A program made the position numbers and the translations under genes. DNA of 64,000 nt, taken from assembly GCA_041392305.1 (NCBI GenBank), contig JAWKMJ010000016.1, positions 27,046 to 91,045 on the forward strand, read 5' to 3'. This document shows, in pieces, positions 36,432 through 43,605 of this stretch; within the stretch, counting starts at the first letter, position 1, and each line of letters starts with the position of its first letter. The notes below the pieces were generated by a model. It had not been told where the DNA came from and did not search any database. It saw nothing but the letters and a program-made list of their open reading frames with translations. This stretch comes from JAGQYP01 sp041392305 (GTDB lineage Bacteria; Bacteroidota; Bacteroidia; Flavobacteriales_D; Crocinitomicaceae).

Positions 36432-36853
36432 GGATTGTTGTACTTTGGGACTCGTTTTTGGTATACATTCCTCAGGCAGTTAGATGGGAAAAGAAGAATT
36501 CCTACTGAAGTATTAAGATTTAAACTCCTAACCCTTCGACTACTTCTCGACTCCACTTCGTTGCGATCGAAGTTGCTCAGGGACCGTAAATCAAAGTACC
36601 CAGTGGTAGACCGCATTGACGAACAGTTTTATTTGACCAATTGGGATTGCGGCCTACATTAATTCGTGAAACACGGTCCCTGAGCGATCATGGAACGAAG
36701 TGGAAGGATCAGTCGAAGGGTGGGCTTGCGAGAAATTTCAGAAATACTCCCAAGCAAAAAGCAAAACCAATTGCTAATTGATCGTTGATAACTATCTCCC
36801 TAATGGTCGATGAGCTCGCTATAGCTCTATTTTTAATTCTTAATTGTTAATTA
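36432..36853. repeat. Intergenic inverted repeat and repeat block
   Basis: 36530-36590 and 36668-36722 form an imperfect inverted repeat; each arm reads roughly CCCTTCGACT ... CCACTTCGTT ... CTCAGGGACCG, with about 77 bp between arms. Fragments recur at about 39737 and 41505. 36777-36850 holds GATCGTTGATAA, a TGGTCGATGAGCTCGCTATA unit and TTCTTAATTGTTAATT, paralogous to 24011-24139. Two open frames here (36428-36616, 36435-36662) are not credible genes. Confidence 0.65.
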
Positions 36854-37690
36854 TCAATTCTTAATTAAAAAAACCCCCTCTTCTTCTATTCGGATTAATT
36901 TCTGTTTGTAGAGATTCCCAATGGCTCTTTTGAAGGCTTTTTTACTGATTCCGAATTCCTGATTGATTATTTCCGGGTCGGATTTATCGTTGAATGGCAG
37001 ACTACCGTTGGCTTCTTTCAGTTTATCTAGAATAATTTGAGAATGTGGATCAACGCTGGCTTTATACCCAATAGGATCCAAAACGATGTCTACTTTACCG
37101 TCTTCTCTTATTTGTTTGACAAATCCTTTTAATTGATCTCCTACTCTAAGTTTTCTATGGATATCTGAATGAAAAATGAGTCCGCGATACAATTCATCTA
37201 CGATGCAATACACACCTTTATCCGAAACTTCAAAAAGCATTAAGTCTACTTCTTGTCCGGGCTCGAGTTTGATGTCTTCGAAATAGAGAAAATCGTTGAT
37301 CTTACACGATCCAATCAATCTTTCTGTTTCTTCATCTAAAGTTAAAAATACCACATGTTTTTCCCCTTCATGCATTTCACGCACTTGCTCTGCATAAGGT
37401 ACCATTAAGTCTTTTGGCAAACCCCAATCCATGAAAACCCCGTATTGAGAAACGGCCTTCACCTCTAAAAGAGCGAATTGTTCCAACAACATTTTAGGTC
37501 TTTGGGTGGTACAAACAATTCGATCTTCAGAATCTTTGTAGACGAAAACTTCAATTTCACTACCTTCTTTCATGTCTTTGGTGACATAAGCATTCGGGAG
37601 TAAAACTTCATTCTCCTCGTCATCTATCAGATACAAACCATTATCGGTTCCTCTGTTCACTTTTAGTTTATTGATCAGACCTATTTCCAT
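36854..37690 (-). CDS. CvfB-family S1 RNA-binding protein
   Basis: 278 aa. Three OB/S1-like domains are seen: 1-60 (NKLKVNRGTDNGLYLIDDE), 70-135 (LEVKAVSQYGVFMDWGLPKDLMVPY) and 145-205. A winged-helix domain follows at the C-terminus (about 218-278, EFGISKKAFKRAIGNLYKQKLI). The order matches CvfB/YitL proteins, which bind RNA and affect gene expression. It has its own promoter inside the 3' end of cysM, giving an almost leaderless mRNA. Confidence 0.87.
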   Translation of the reverse strand: MEIGLINKLKVNRGTDNGLYLIDDEENEVLLPNAYVTKDMKEGSEIEVFVYKDSEDRIVCTTQRPKMLLEQFALLEVKAVSQYGVFMDWGLPKDLMVPYAEQVREMHEGEKHVVFLTLDEETERLIGSCKINDFLYFEDIKLEPGQEVDLMLFEVSDKGVYCIVDELYRGLIFHSDIHRKLRVGDQLKGFVKQIREDGKVDIVLDPIGYKASVDPHSQIILDKLKEANGSLPFNDKSDPEIINQEFGISKKAFKRAIGNLYKQKLIRIEEEGVFLIKN

Positions 37691-37698
37691 AATTGCCG

Positions 37699-37729
37699 CA
37701 AAGGTAGGGAAAGCAAGTTAGTCGGCAAA
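37699..37729 (-). promoter_or_regulatory. Promoter of cvfB inside cysM
   Basis: Minus-strand TTTG (complement of 37726-37729), 19 nt, TACCTTTG (complement of 37699-37706). The -7 box ends only 8 nt before ATG 37690, so transcription should start within about 0-4 nt of the start codon. The -33 box lies inside the cysM coding sequence. Confidence 0.7.
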
Positions 37730-38611
37730 CAAGTCGGAAGACAAATACCGATCTCCCCGATCACAAGCGATACTCACGATGACACCTTTTTTCAACTCCT
37801 TGGCCAATTTCAAAGCTGCAAATGCGGCTCCTCCACTACTCATTCCAACAAACAAACCAGCTTTCTGAGCCAATTCTCTACTTTGATTTCGAGCTTGTTC
37901 TTCTGAAACATCGATGATTTGATCTACTTTTTTAGGATCAAAAATTTCGGGTAAATACTCTTTAGGCCAGCGACGAATACCCGGAATTTTAGCATTTTCT
38001 GTTGGCTGCACACCCACAATTTGAATCTTCTTTTCCTTTCCTTTCAAGAATGTAGATGTTCCCATGATCGTTCCCGTAGTTCCCATTGCTGAAACAAAAT
38101 GCGTCACTTTCCCTTTTGTTCCCTTCCAGATTTCAGGTCCGGTAGTTTTAAAATGGGCTTTCCAGTTGTCGTCATTGGCAAATTGATTCAAGATCTTACA
38201 CCCTTCTTCTTCCGACATTTTCAGAGCAAAATCACGTGAACCTTCTATCCCTTTTTCCGCAGAAGTTAAAATCACCTTGGCACCAAAAGCCCGCATGGTT
38301 TTCACTCTTTCTTCGGTTGAATTTTCAGGCATGACCAAAGTCATTTTTACTCCGAGTTGAGAAGCGATTAAGGCCAACGCAATCCCGGTATTCCCACTTG
38401 TTGCTTCCACCAAGCGATCACCTTTTTGGATCTCTCCCCTTTCCATGGCCGATTGAATCATATTCAAAGCAGCTCTGTCTTTCACGGATCCACCTGGATT
38501 ATTGCCTTCCAATTTGACAAACCATTTTACTTTGGGATTGCCCGTTAGATGACTCAAATCCAACAAAGGCGTATTTCCTATTGATTCTAATATTCCTTTA
38601 GCTCGCGACAT
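37718..38611 (-). CDS. cysM: Cysteine synthase B
   Basis: 297 aa. The PLP Lys is in NNPGGSVKDRAALNMI (near residue 43); the substrate loop SGNTG (about 69-73) and the phosphate loop GTTGTIMG follow, with SSGGAA near the C-terminus. SVKDR with ARG-rich GIRRWPKEY in the C-terminal half points to CysM rather than CysK. It makes cysteine from O-acetylserine and sulfide or thiosulfate. ATG lies within the cysE 3' end (14-bp overlap), so acetyl-serine synthesis and use are coupled. Confidence 0.92.
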   Translation of the reverse strand: MSRAKGILESIGNTPLLDLSHLTGNPKVKWFVKLEGNNPGGSVKDRAALNMIQSAMERGEIQKGDRLVEATSGNTGIALALIASQLGVKMTLVMPENSTEERVKTMRAFGAKVILTSAEKGIEGSRDFALKMSEEEGCKILNQFANDDNWKAHFKTTGPEIWKGTKGKVTHFVSAMGTTGTIMGTSTFLKGKEKKIQIVGVQPTENAKIPGIRRWPKEYLPEIFDPKKVDQIIDVSEEQARNQSRELAQKAGLFVGMSSGGAAFAALKLAKELKKGVIVSIACDRGDRYLSSDLFAD

Positions 38612-39338
38612 TTTTTGTTTTTATGATGTTTTCGTATTTGTGAATGACGTTGGAGTTGGCCGGTATCGATTCCGTAATCCATACATTCGCTCCAATTGTA
38701 CTATTTGCTCCAATCGTTGTATTTCCTCCCAAGATAGTGGCATTTGCATAAATCACCACATTATCTTCCACTGTGGGGTGTCTTTTAGTTCCGAGCAAAC
38801 CTTTCGAAATATGGAATGCTCCTAAAGTAACTCCCTGGTAAATCTTTACATTATTCTTGATCACAACAGTTTCTCCGATAACCGTTCCAGTTGCGTGATC
38901 AATGAAAAAGTAATCCCCAATTTCGGCTCCCGGGTGAATATCCGTTCCCGTCACTGAATGCGCATATTCTGTCATCATTCTAGGTAAAATAGGCACATTT
39001 AGTTGGTACAAAACGTGGGCAATACGATAAATGGAAATCGCTTGGAAGCCTGGGTAAGCCATGTAAACTTCTTCCAAACTTTTGGCTGCAGGATCATTGG
39101 CTTCGATGGCTTCAGCGTCTCTATCCAGTTTCAGTCTGACCTCATCCAGTTGAGGAAAGAAAGCATCCCAAATCTTTTCTCCATTCTCGATTTTTAATTT
39201 TTTAGTGATTTGGGCAAAATTGGCTTTGACCTCATCGTAGTGGTATTCTTTTTCAACTTCTACTTCAAATAAGCCATAAAACAGATCTTCTGTCAAGGCT
39301 TCGATCTCTCTTTTAATTCTCAAATTGTAATACTTCAT
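38598..39338 (-). CDS. cysE: Serine O-acetyltransferase
   Basis: 246 aa. The N-terminal helical region (1-120) is of SATase type. The left-handed beta-helix begins at HPGAEIGDYFFIDHATG (about residue 135) with the catalytic His-Asp pair, then ETVVIKNNVKIYQGVTLGA, a G-x-K-RHPTVED loop and hexapeptide turns to about 235. The tail is longer than EpsC but lacks the terminal Ile. It makes O-acetylserine for CysM, which overlaps its 3' end. Confidence 0.92.
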   Translation of the reverse strand: MKYYNLRIKREIEALTEDLFYGLFEVEVEKEYHYDEVKANFAQITKKLKIENGEKIWDAFFPQLDEVRLKLDRDAEAIEANDPAAKSLEEVYMAYPGFQAISIYRIAHVLYQLNVPILPRMMTEYAHSVTGTDIHPGAEIGDYFFIDHATGTVIGETVVIKNNVKIYQGVTLGAFHISKGLLGTKRHPTVEDNVVIYANATILGGNTTIGANSTIGANVWITESIPANSNVIHKYENIIKTKNVAS

Positions 39339-39374
39339 GATACAATATTTAGTTCGTTTTTAAATTTTTGGGCA

Positions 39375-39403
39375 TAAAAAAAGCCCCTGATTTCTCAGAG
39401 GCT
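39375..39403 (-). terminator. Terminator of the putative small RNA / attenuator before cysE
   Basis: AGCCCCTGA (39382-39390) pairs with TCAGAGGCT (39395-39403) with one C-A mismatch; the minus-strand U-run is the complement of 39376-39382. It lies 37 bp upstream of the cysE start on the same strand, so no annotated gene explains it. Confidence 0.8.
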
Positions 39404-39518
39404 CTTGATATATAATAATCTTTTAAAAAAAATTAAATACAGCGTTTTGCCTCTGCTCGGGGGGAACAAAAACATAGACAACATGTATTTAATTTTAAAG
39501 CGTTCAATTTCTTTTCGT
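39375..39518 (-). ncRNA. Putative structured small RNA or cysE leader
   Basis: A transcript of about 145 nt is bounded by a TTG-N19-TACCTTTG promoter (39524-39553) and a rho-independent terminator (39375-39403). The middle contains a perfect 13-bp helix, AAAATTAAATACA (39429-39441) with TGTATTTAATTTT (39484-39496). It encloses a 42-nt region with a GC-rich strand, TTCCCCCCGAGCAGAGG on the minus strand, that stands out in this AT-rich DNA. AACGCT is repeated just outside and inside the helix. Long helix plus large internal loop recalls 6S-type RNAs, but no family can be assigned. Alternatively it is an attenuated leader of cysE-cysM. Confidence 0.5.
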
Positions 39519-39523
39519 TGGCA

Positions 39524-39553
39524 CAAAGGTAATTTATTTTTTGTTTTGATCAA
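39524..39553 (-). promoter_or_regulatory. Promoter of the putative small RNA
   Basis: Minus-strand TTG (complement of 39551-39553), 19 nt, TACCTTTG (complement of 39524-39531). Confidence 0.65.
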
Positions 39554-39856
39554 CTTGTGGGTTGAAAAATTGGGGTTTTGGATTTCTGGATGTCTGGATT
39601 TCTGGAAGCTGGACTATTGATTTTATGACTTAATGAGTTATGACTGATTGATTTATGATGTATGATTATTGGAAGCACATAGAGTAAACAAGGGTTTTGA
39701 TTGGATGGGATTGTGCTTCTTTATATAAATATTCTCAGGTCCCTGAGCACGCATATTCAAACTTAGTGATTTGATAAAATATTATTGTGTAGTCGAAGGG
39801 GACTGATTGATTTATGATCCATGATAAATCAATTTTTCATTTTTATTTTTTCATTT
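39554..39856. repeat. Intergenic repeat block
   Basis: It contains GGATTTCTGGATGTCTGGAT (39579-39598 region), a TTATGACTTAATGAGTTATGA-type array near 39612-39665, and a fragment of the CTCAGGxxCCTGAGC / GTCGAAGGGG element (39735-39802) otherwise found at 36530-36722. No gene is visible. Confidence 0.55.
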
Positions 39857-40780
39857 TCAAAGTTGTTCCATCAACAACTCATACATCGCTATCATCGACT
39901 CAATATCCGACTTATGTACGATTTCATCTGGTGAATGTACGTGATCTTCCGGGGCTCCGATGAAACACCAGTCTATGGGTAAATAGGATCTTTGTAAAGC
40001 TGTACCGTCGCTACCTCCTGCACTTTCTACTTCTAGTTGAAATTTGATGTCAGAGGCTCTGGCTATTGCTATAATTCGATCTAAATATTTCTTTCTTGGA
40101 ATACCGGAATCTCTCATGGAAATGGCTACTCCACCATTGTGTTTGACTCCGTTAGTGACCCAAGTGATATCGGAAATCAATGCTTGTCTGCAACCGTATT
40201 CTTCGAAAAGATATTTGGCACAAAAAGCCACACTTCCTCCTCCATGTTCTTCGTAGGTTGAGAAAACAATAGCACCATTTTCCATGGTTTCGGCTACTTG
40301 CAAGGCCACATAAACTCCCAAACGGTTGTCCATGTATGGTGATTGCAAATATTCTTCTGTTTCTCTGAAATTGGGTTTGAACGATAAACAAGTTCCGCGA
40401 TCAATCTCTCTATCAAAAACATATTGAATCTTCATTCCGTCGTGGTCATCTTCCAAAACCATCAATTCTGTTTCGATTTTTCCTTTGGAATCTTCTCCCA
40501 CCAATTCTTTACCGTCGATAATTTTGGGTCCGCCTACTTTGATGAGTTCCTTTTCATATCCTGTAGTGTAACCAATCGTATCCAAGTGGGCATAAATAGC
40601 AGTTCGTGGTTTTCCAAAAACCAAAATCAAACAATCCTGAAACTCTTCGCCTTCAACTATTTTTGGTTGGACTTTCCAATTCGCAGAATGCTCATTAACA
40701 TAGTTCAAAACAAACTCTTTGATTCGGCTTTCGTCTCCTGAAACCCCTTGAACCTCCACTAATTTCTTTAATAATTCCAT
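39857..40780 (-). CDS. M42-like metallo-aminopeptidase
   Basis: 307 aa. Metal ligands follow the M42/M28 order: YAHLDTIGY (His, about residue 66), SPYMDNRLGVYVAL (bridging Asp), STYEEHGGGS (catalytic Glu pair), a later Asp in LISDITW and the final His in APEDHVHSPDEIVH. Length is slightly under the 340-360 aa of typical M42 peptidases. ATG shares one base with the stop of the YigZ gene, so the two are co-translated. It is probably a cytosolic peptidase; no signal peptide is present. Confidence 0.8.
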   Translation of the reverse strand: MELLKKLVEVQGVSGDESRIKEFVLNYVNEHSANWKVQPKIVEGEEFQDCLILVFGKPRTAIYAHLDTIGYTTGYEKELIKVGGPKIIDGKELVGEDSKGKIETELMVLEDDHDGMKIQYVFDREIDRGTCLSFKPNFRETEEYLQSPYMDNRLGVYVALQVAETMENGAIVFSTYEEHGGGSVAFCAKYLFEEYGCRQALISDITWVTNGVKHNGGVAISMRDSGIPRKKYLDRIIAIARASDIKFQLEVESAGGSDGTALQRSYLPIDWCFIGAPEDHVHSPDEIVHKSDIESMIAMYELLMEQL

Positions 40781-41388
40781 TATAGTATTTCGTCTTTTGT
40801 CAATTCTACACTCTTAAATTCGCCCAGTTTGGCTTTTAAAAACTCCACTTGATCCATTTCAATTTCCACACCCAATGTACAATTTGCTTCCATTTCTTGT
40901 TTCACGATCTCAAACTGATTCTCTTTGATCAAATTCATTACATGTGGCATATCCGCATAATCACAAGTAAATTCAATTCCTTGTTTGACCGTATCCTCAA
41001 ATATATCCGCATTATCCAGAGCTTCTTTAGCAGCTGACTTATAAGCCGTAATCAAACCACCAACCCCCAATTTGGTTCCTCCAAAATAGCGAACAACAAC
41101 AATTAAAACATTGGTGAGTTCAAAAGATTCGATCTGACCCAAAATAGGTTTCCCAGCCGAATTCGAAGGTTCACCATCATCATTGGCCCGAAACTGATTG
41201 CGATCATAACCCAACATCCAAGCGTAACAATGGTGTCGCGCATCATGGTATTGCTTTTTGATCTCCTCCAAATGCTCCTTGATCTGCTCCTCCGACTTGA
41301 CAGGAATCGCTATTCCAATAAACTTCGATCCTTTCTCTTTATAAAGTCCTTCGGAAGCTTTTGATATGGTTTTATAAGTCGGATTCAA
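40780..41388 (-). CDS. YigZ/IMPACT family protein
   Basis: 202 aa. The N-terminal UPF0029 domain has EKGSKFIGIAIPV, ARHHCYAWMLG, NDDGEPSNSAGKPIL and VVRYFGGTKLGVGGLI, all diagnostic. The C-terminal DUF1949 ferredoxin-like domain is residues about 135-200. The start codon is TTG: the family N-terminus (xPTYKTIS...) aligns there, an in-frame stop lies 8 codons upstream and no ATG is available. A TAAATTTG box ends 16 nt before it. In eukaryotes IMPACT regulates Gcn2; the bacterial role is unknown. Confidence 0.88.
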   Translation of the reverse strand: MNPTYKTISKASEGLYKEKGSKFIGIAIPVKSEEQIKEHLEEIKKQYHDARHHCYAWMLGYDRNQFRANDDGEPSNSAGKPILGQIESFELTNVLIVVVRYFGGTKLGVGGLITAYKSAAKEALDNADIFEDTVKQGIEFTCDYADMPHVMNLIKENQFEIVKQEMEANCTLGVEIEMDQVEFLKAKLGEFKSVELTKDEIL

Positions 41389-41400
41389 ATCCTTACATTT

Positions 41401-41579
41401 CGGGCAAATTTAGTTGTTTTATTGATTTCTTTATTTTTTGAGGTTATGATGCTATGACATTATGATTTTATGACACTATGAAATTAATATTTCAATTTTG
41501 CCCCCTTCGATGGGCTCAGGATGGCACTTTGAATTTTGAACTTTGCATTTTGAACTTTGCACTTTAAATTTTGAATTAT
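41401..41579. repeat. Intergenic simple-repeat block
   Basis: It holds a TATGATGCTATGACATTATGA array (41444-41480), a CCCTTCGATGGGCTCAGGA fragment (41502-41521) and GAACTTTGCA units (41529-41575, related to 43058-43083). No gene is visible. Confidence 0.55.
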
Positions 41580-42104
41580 ATGAATAAATACGCATCACTC
41601 ATCCGCGGAATCAATGTCTCTGGAAAGAATATCGTCAAAATGGCGGAATTAAGAACTGCTTTGGAGAAGGCAGGACTGAAGGAGGTACAGACTTATATTC
41701 AGTCGGGAAACATTGTTGTACAGAATGAGGAACAGAATGAGAATGAGGTGAGTTCGATTATTCAACAGGTTTTAGATAAAGAATTTGATGTACAGGCTCC
41801 GGTGGTGACTTTTGATTTGGTTTATTTGGAGAAAGTGATGGAAGCCAATCCCTACAAAAATGAAGATCCGAAGAAAGTGGCTATTGGTTTCTTGAACACA
41901 ACTCCTGAAATGATTGATTTGCCTGGTGTGGTGGATGAAAAATATGCGATTGGCGAAAATTGTATCTACTTATTCTACCCTAGTGGAATGGGAAAATCAA
42001 AATTATCGAATGCAGTTATTGAAAAGAAAATGAATGTGGTTTCGACTATGCGAAATTTGAATACATGTGGGAAGTTGGTTGATTTATTGAGGATTGATTT
42101 ATGA
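41580..42104 (+). CDS. DUF1697 family protein
   Basis: 174 aa from ATG 41580 (the TTG at 41571 lies in a repeat). The diagnostic start KYASLIRGINVSGKNIVKM is followed by QTYIQSGNIVVQ (about 38-49), the two hallmark motifs of DUF1697, a ferredoxin-like alpha/beta fold found across bacteria. The end TMRNLNTCGKLVDLL is also conserved. Its biochemical role is not known. The stop codon overlaps an ATTTTATG tandem repeat. Confidence 0.88.
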   Translation: MNKYASLIRGINVSGKNIVKMAELRTALEKAGLKEVQTYIQSGNIVVQNEEQNENEVSSIIQQVLDKEFDVQAPVVTFDLVYLEKVMEANPYKNEDPKKVAIGFLNTTPEMIDLPGVVDEKYAIGENCIYLFYPSGMGKSKLSNAVIEKKMNVVSTMRNLNTCGKLVDLLRIDL

Positions 42105-42135
42105 CTTTATGATTTTATGATTTTATGATTTTATG
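42104..42135 (+). repeat. Octamer tandem repeat ATTTTATG
   Basis: Three perfect ATTTTATG units after one ACTTTATG variant, beginning on the last base of the DUF1697 stop codon. A GGATTTCTGGAT-family inverted copy follows at 42172-42195. Confidence 0.8.
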
Positions 42136-42219
42136 AAAAATAGTAGTTTCACCAAAAAAATTGTCCAGTTTCAAGAAATCTAGATATCCAGAAATCCAGA
42201 TACCAGACATCCTGAAAAA

Positions 42220-42633
42220 ATGACCACTAAAAATTTAACTCTTATTTATCTTTCGACAAGTCTTGTAATGGTGCTTGCAGGAATTCTTCAATGTCATTCT
42301 CAAATAACTGTTCAATTACATGACACCTATGTAGTAGTCAATTATCTACATTATTATATTTTATTTGGACTTCTGGGCTTACCAAATACAATCTTTTATT
42401 TCATAATGAATGTCAAGAAGCGAAAAACGGTCAAATTATTAGATCAAATAGCTCTTGTAGTACATTATTCTTGTGTCACTACTATATCTATATTAACGTA
42501 CAAGATTGTTTATGAGAGTGATTTTAATCTCGCTAAACAATATCTGGAAATATGGTTTGCAGTGTTTGCTGTTATGCTAGGAAATAGCTTCCTTCAAATT
42601 CCGAATGCTATTTTTTCTAAAAAGATTAAATGA
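42220..42633 (+). CDS. Four-helix membrane protein with cytochrome-oxidase-I-like motif
   Basis: 137 aa, about four transmembrane helices (6-24, 44-62, 76-97, 110-128). Residues about 29-48 read ITVQLHDTYVVVNYLHYYI, which resembles the HDTYxVVxHxHY segment of haem-copper oxidase subunit I (helix X). Other oxidase residues are missing and the protein is far too short to be an oxidase. It could be a relic or an unrelated family with the same loop. It has no operon partner except perhaps the next small membrane protein 27 bp on. Confidence 0.6.
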   Translation: MTTKNLTLIYLSTSLVMVLAGILQCHSQITVQLHDTYVVVNYLHYYILFGLLGLPNTIFYFIMNVKKRKTVKLLDQIALVVHYSCVTTISILTYKIVYESDFNLAKQYLEIWFAVFAVMLGNSFLQIPNAIFSKKIK

Positions 42634-42660
42634 ACAATAGTATAATTACTTTAGAATAAT

Positions 42661-43050
42661 ATGAAAAGTCTCCACCTACTTGCAATTTTACTCGGATTAA
42701 TCCTAGGTTGTCTGTATTTGGAAATAATCCGTGAAGTTGTGTTTTACATATTTGGTCCAAATCTATTGGATAGTTCCTATTTAAGCTTGGATATTATTCT
42801 GATATTATCCATTATACTACCTCATTCTATTTTGGTTGTCGTTCTTTCTAAACTTGCATACCGATCTAATATTGACAATTACAAATTATGCGTGTTTTCA
42901 TTTGGAATTTCGGAGGCAATTGGAATTTCTTTATCCAATATTGGCAAAGAGGTCCCAATAATTCTAATGCTATTTTTTGCTGTATTTTTAGGCGGAACTA
43001 TCGTAACAATTAGTTTACTAGCCCTAATCTCTAAAAAGAAAGTCCAATAA
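42661..43050 (+). CDS. Small four-helix membrane protein
   Basis: 129 aa, four hydrophobic segments (about 4-28, 40-66, 74-92, 97-122) and a basic end, SKKKVQ. I recognise no family. It lies 27 bp after the COX1-motif protein on the same strand with similar AT-rich codon use, so the pair may act together. Confidence 0.55.
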   Translation: MKSLHLLAILLGLILGCLYLEIIREVVFYIFGPNLLDSSYLSLDIILILSIILPHSILVVVLSKLAYRSNIDNYKLCVFSFGISEAIGISLSNIGKEVPIILMLFFAVFLGGTIVTISLLALISKKKVQ

Positions 43051-43084
43051 CCAATTTTGCATTTTGAACTTGGAACTTTGCACT

Positions 43085-43508
43085 ATTTCTCCTTTTTTCC
43101 ACCCCGGACTGAAGTCACAGGGTTACAAACAGAAGTGTGTACTTTTGACTAGCATTTTTTTAGTCTGTGAAAGGCAATTGGTTCAGATTCTTAATCACGG
43201 TTTTCAGCTAGGAACTCCTCACCTATTTCCGTTTGAGGATTGAAATCCTCCCAAAGAGTTGCGAAAAACAAATTTTTCATTTTTCATTTTTCATTCTTAA
43301 TTTTTAATTATTTCTTGTTTTCAAGCTTCAAAACTCCTCTAGGACAAACCTCCTCACAAATACCACACCCCACACAAGAAGCTCTTTGAATATCTTGCCC
43401 TTTTTGAGCGTAGGCTTTGACGTCGATTCCCATTTCGCAGTGGGTTGAGCAGTTTCCGCAAGAAATACATTGATACCCGTTTACAGTGACTCTGAATCTG
43501 GATTTGAA
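43085..43508 (-). repeat. Segmental duplication, copy A (3' part of polyferredoxin gene plus downstream DNA)
   Basis: About 420 bp closely similar to 48582-49001 in the same orientation: downstream non-coding sequence with ACTGAAGTCACAGGGTTAC, TTTTTTAGTCTG and a GAGGAT-TGAA-ATCCTC hairpin, then the last 60-odd codons of the polyferredoxin gene. Homology stops abruptly after GATTTGAA (43508 / 49001). Coding part nearly identical; non-coding part more diverged. Confidence 0.88.
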
Positions 43509-43580
43509 CAATGATAAAACCAATACAAACTTGAATTGATAAATAAACATAGTTAAGTAAATCAAAATAATGTATTTCAA
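43308..43580 (-). pseudogene. Truncated ferredoxin-domain copy of the 48801-50204 gene
   Basis: The open frame gives 90 aa with TTG as first codon. The last 64 residues (KSRFRVTVNGYQCISCGNCS...RGVLKLENKK) are identical to the C-terminus of the intact NapH/NosR-like protein apart from D-to-Y. They carry both [4Fe-4S] motifs CISCGNCSTHCEMG and CVGCGICEEVCPRG. The first 26 residues (a hydrophobic stretch) are unrelated and arise from fusion at the duplication edge. It may be a dead fragment, or could give a small membrane-anchored ferredoxin. Confidence 0.65.
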
Positions 43581-43605
43581 TTCGTAATTCGTACCTCCTA
43601 CTTCC

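Noticed and set aside
36428..36662. Two short frames in the inverted-repeat region
   Set aside because: They are created by the repeat arms (SRRVRSLNL-type low-complexity) and have no start or domain evidence.
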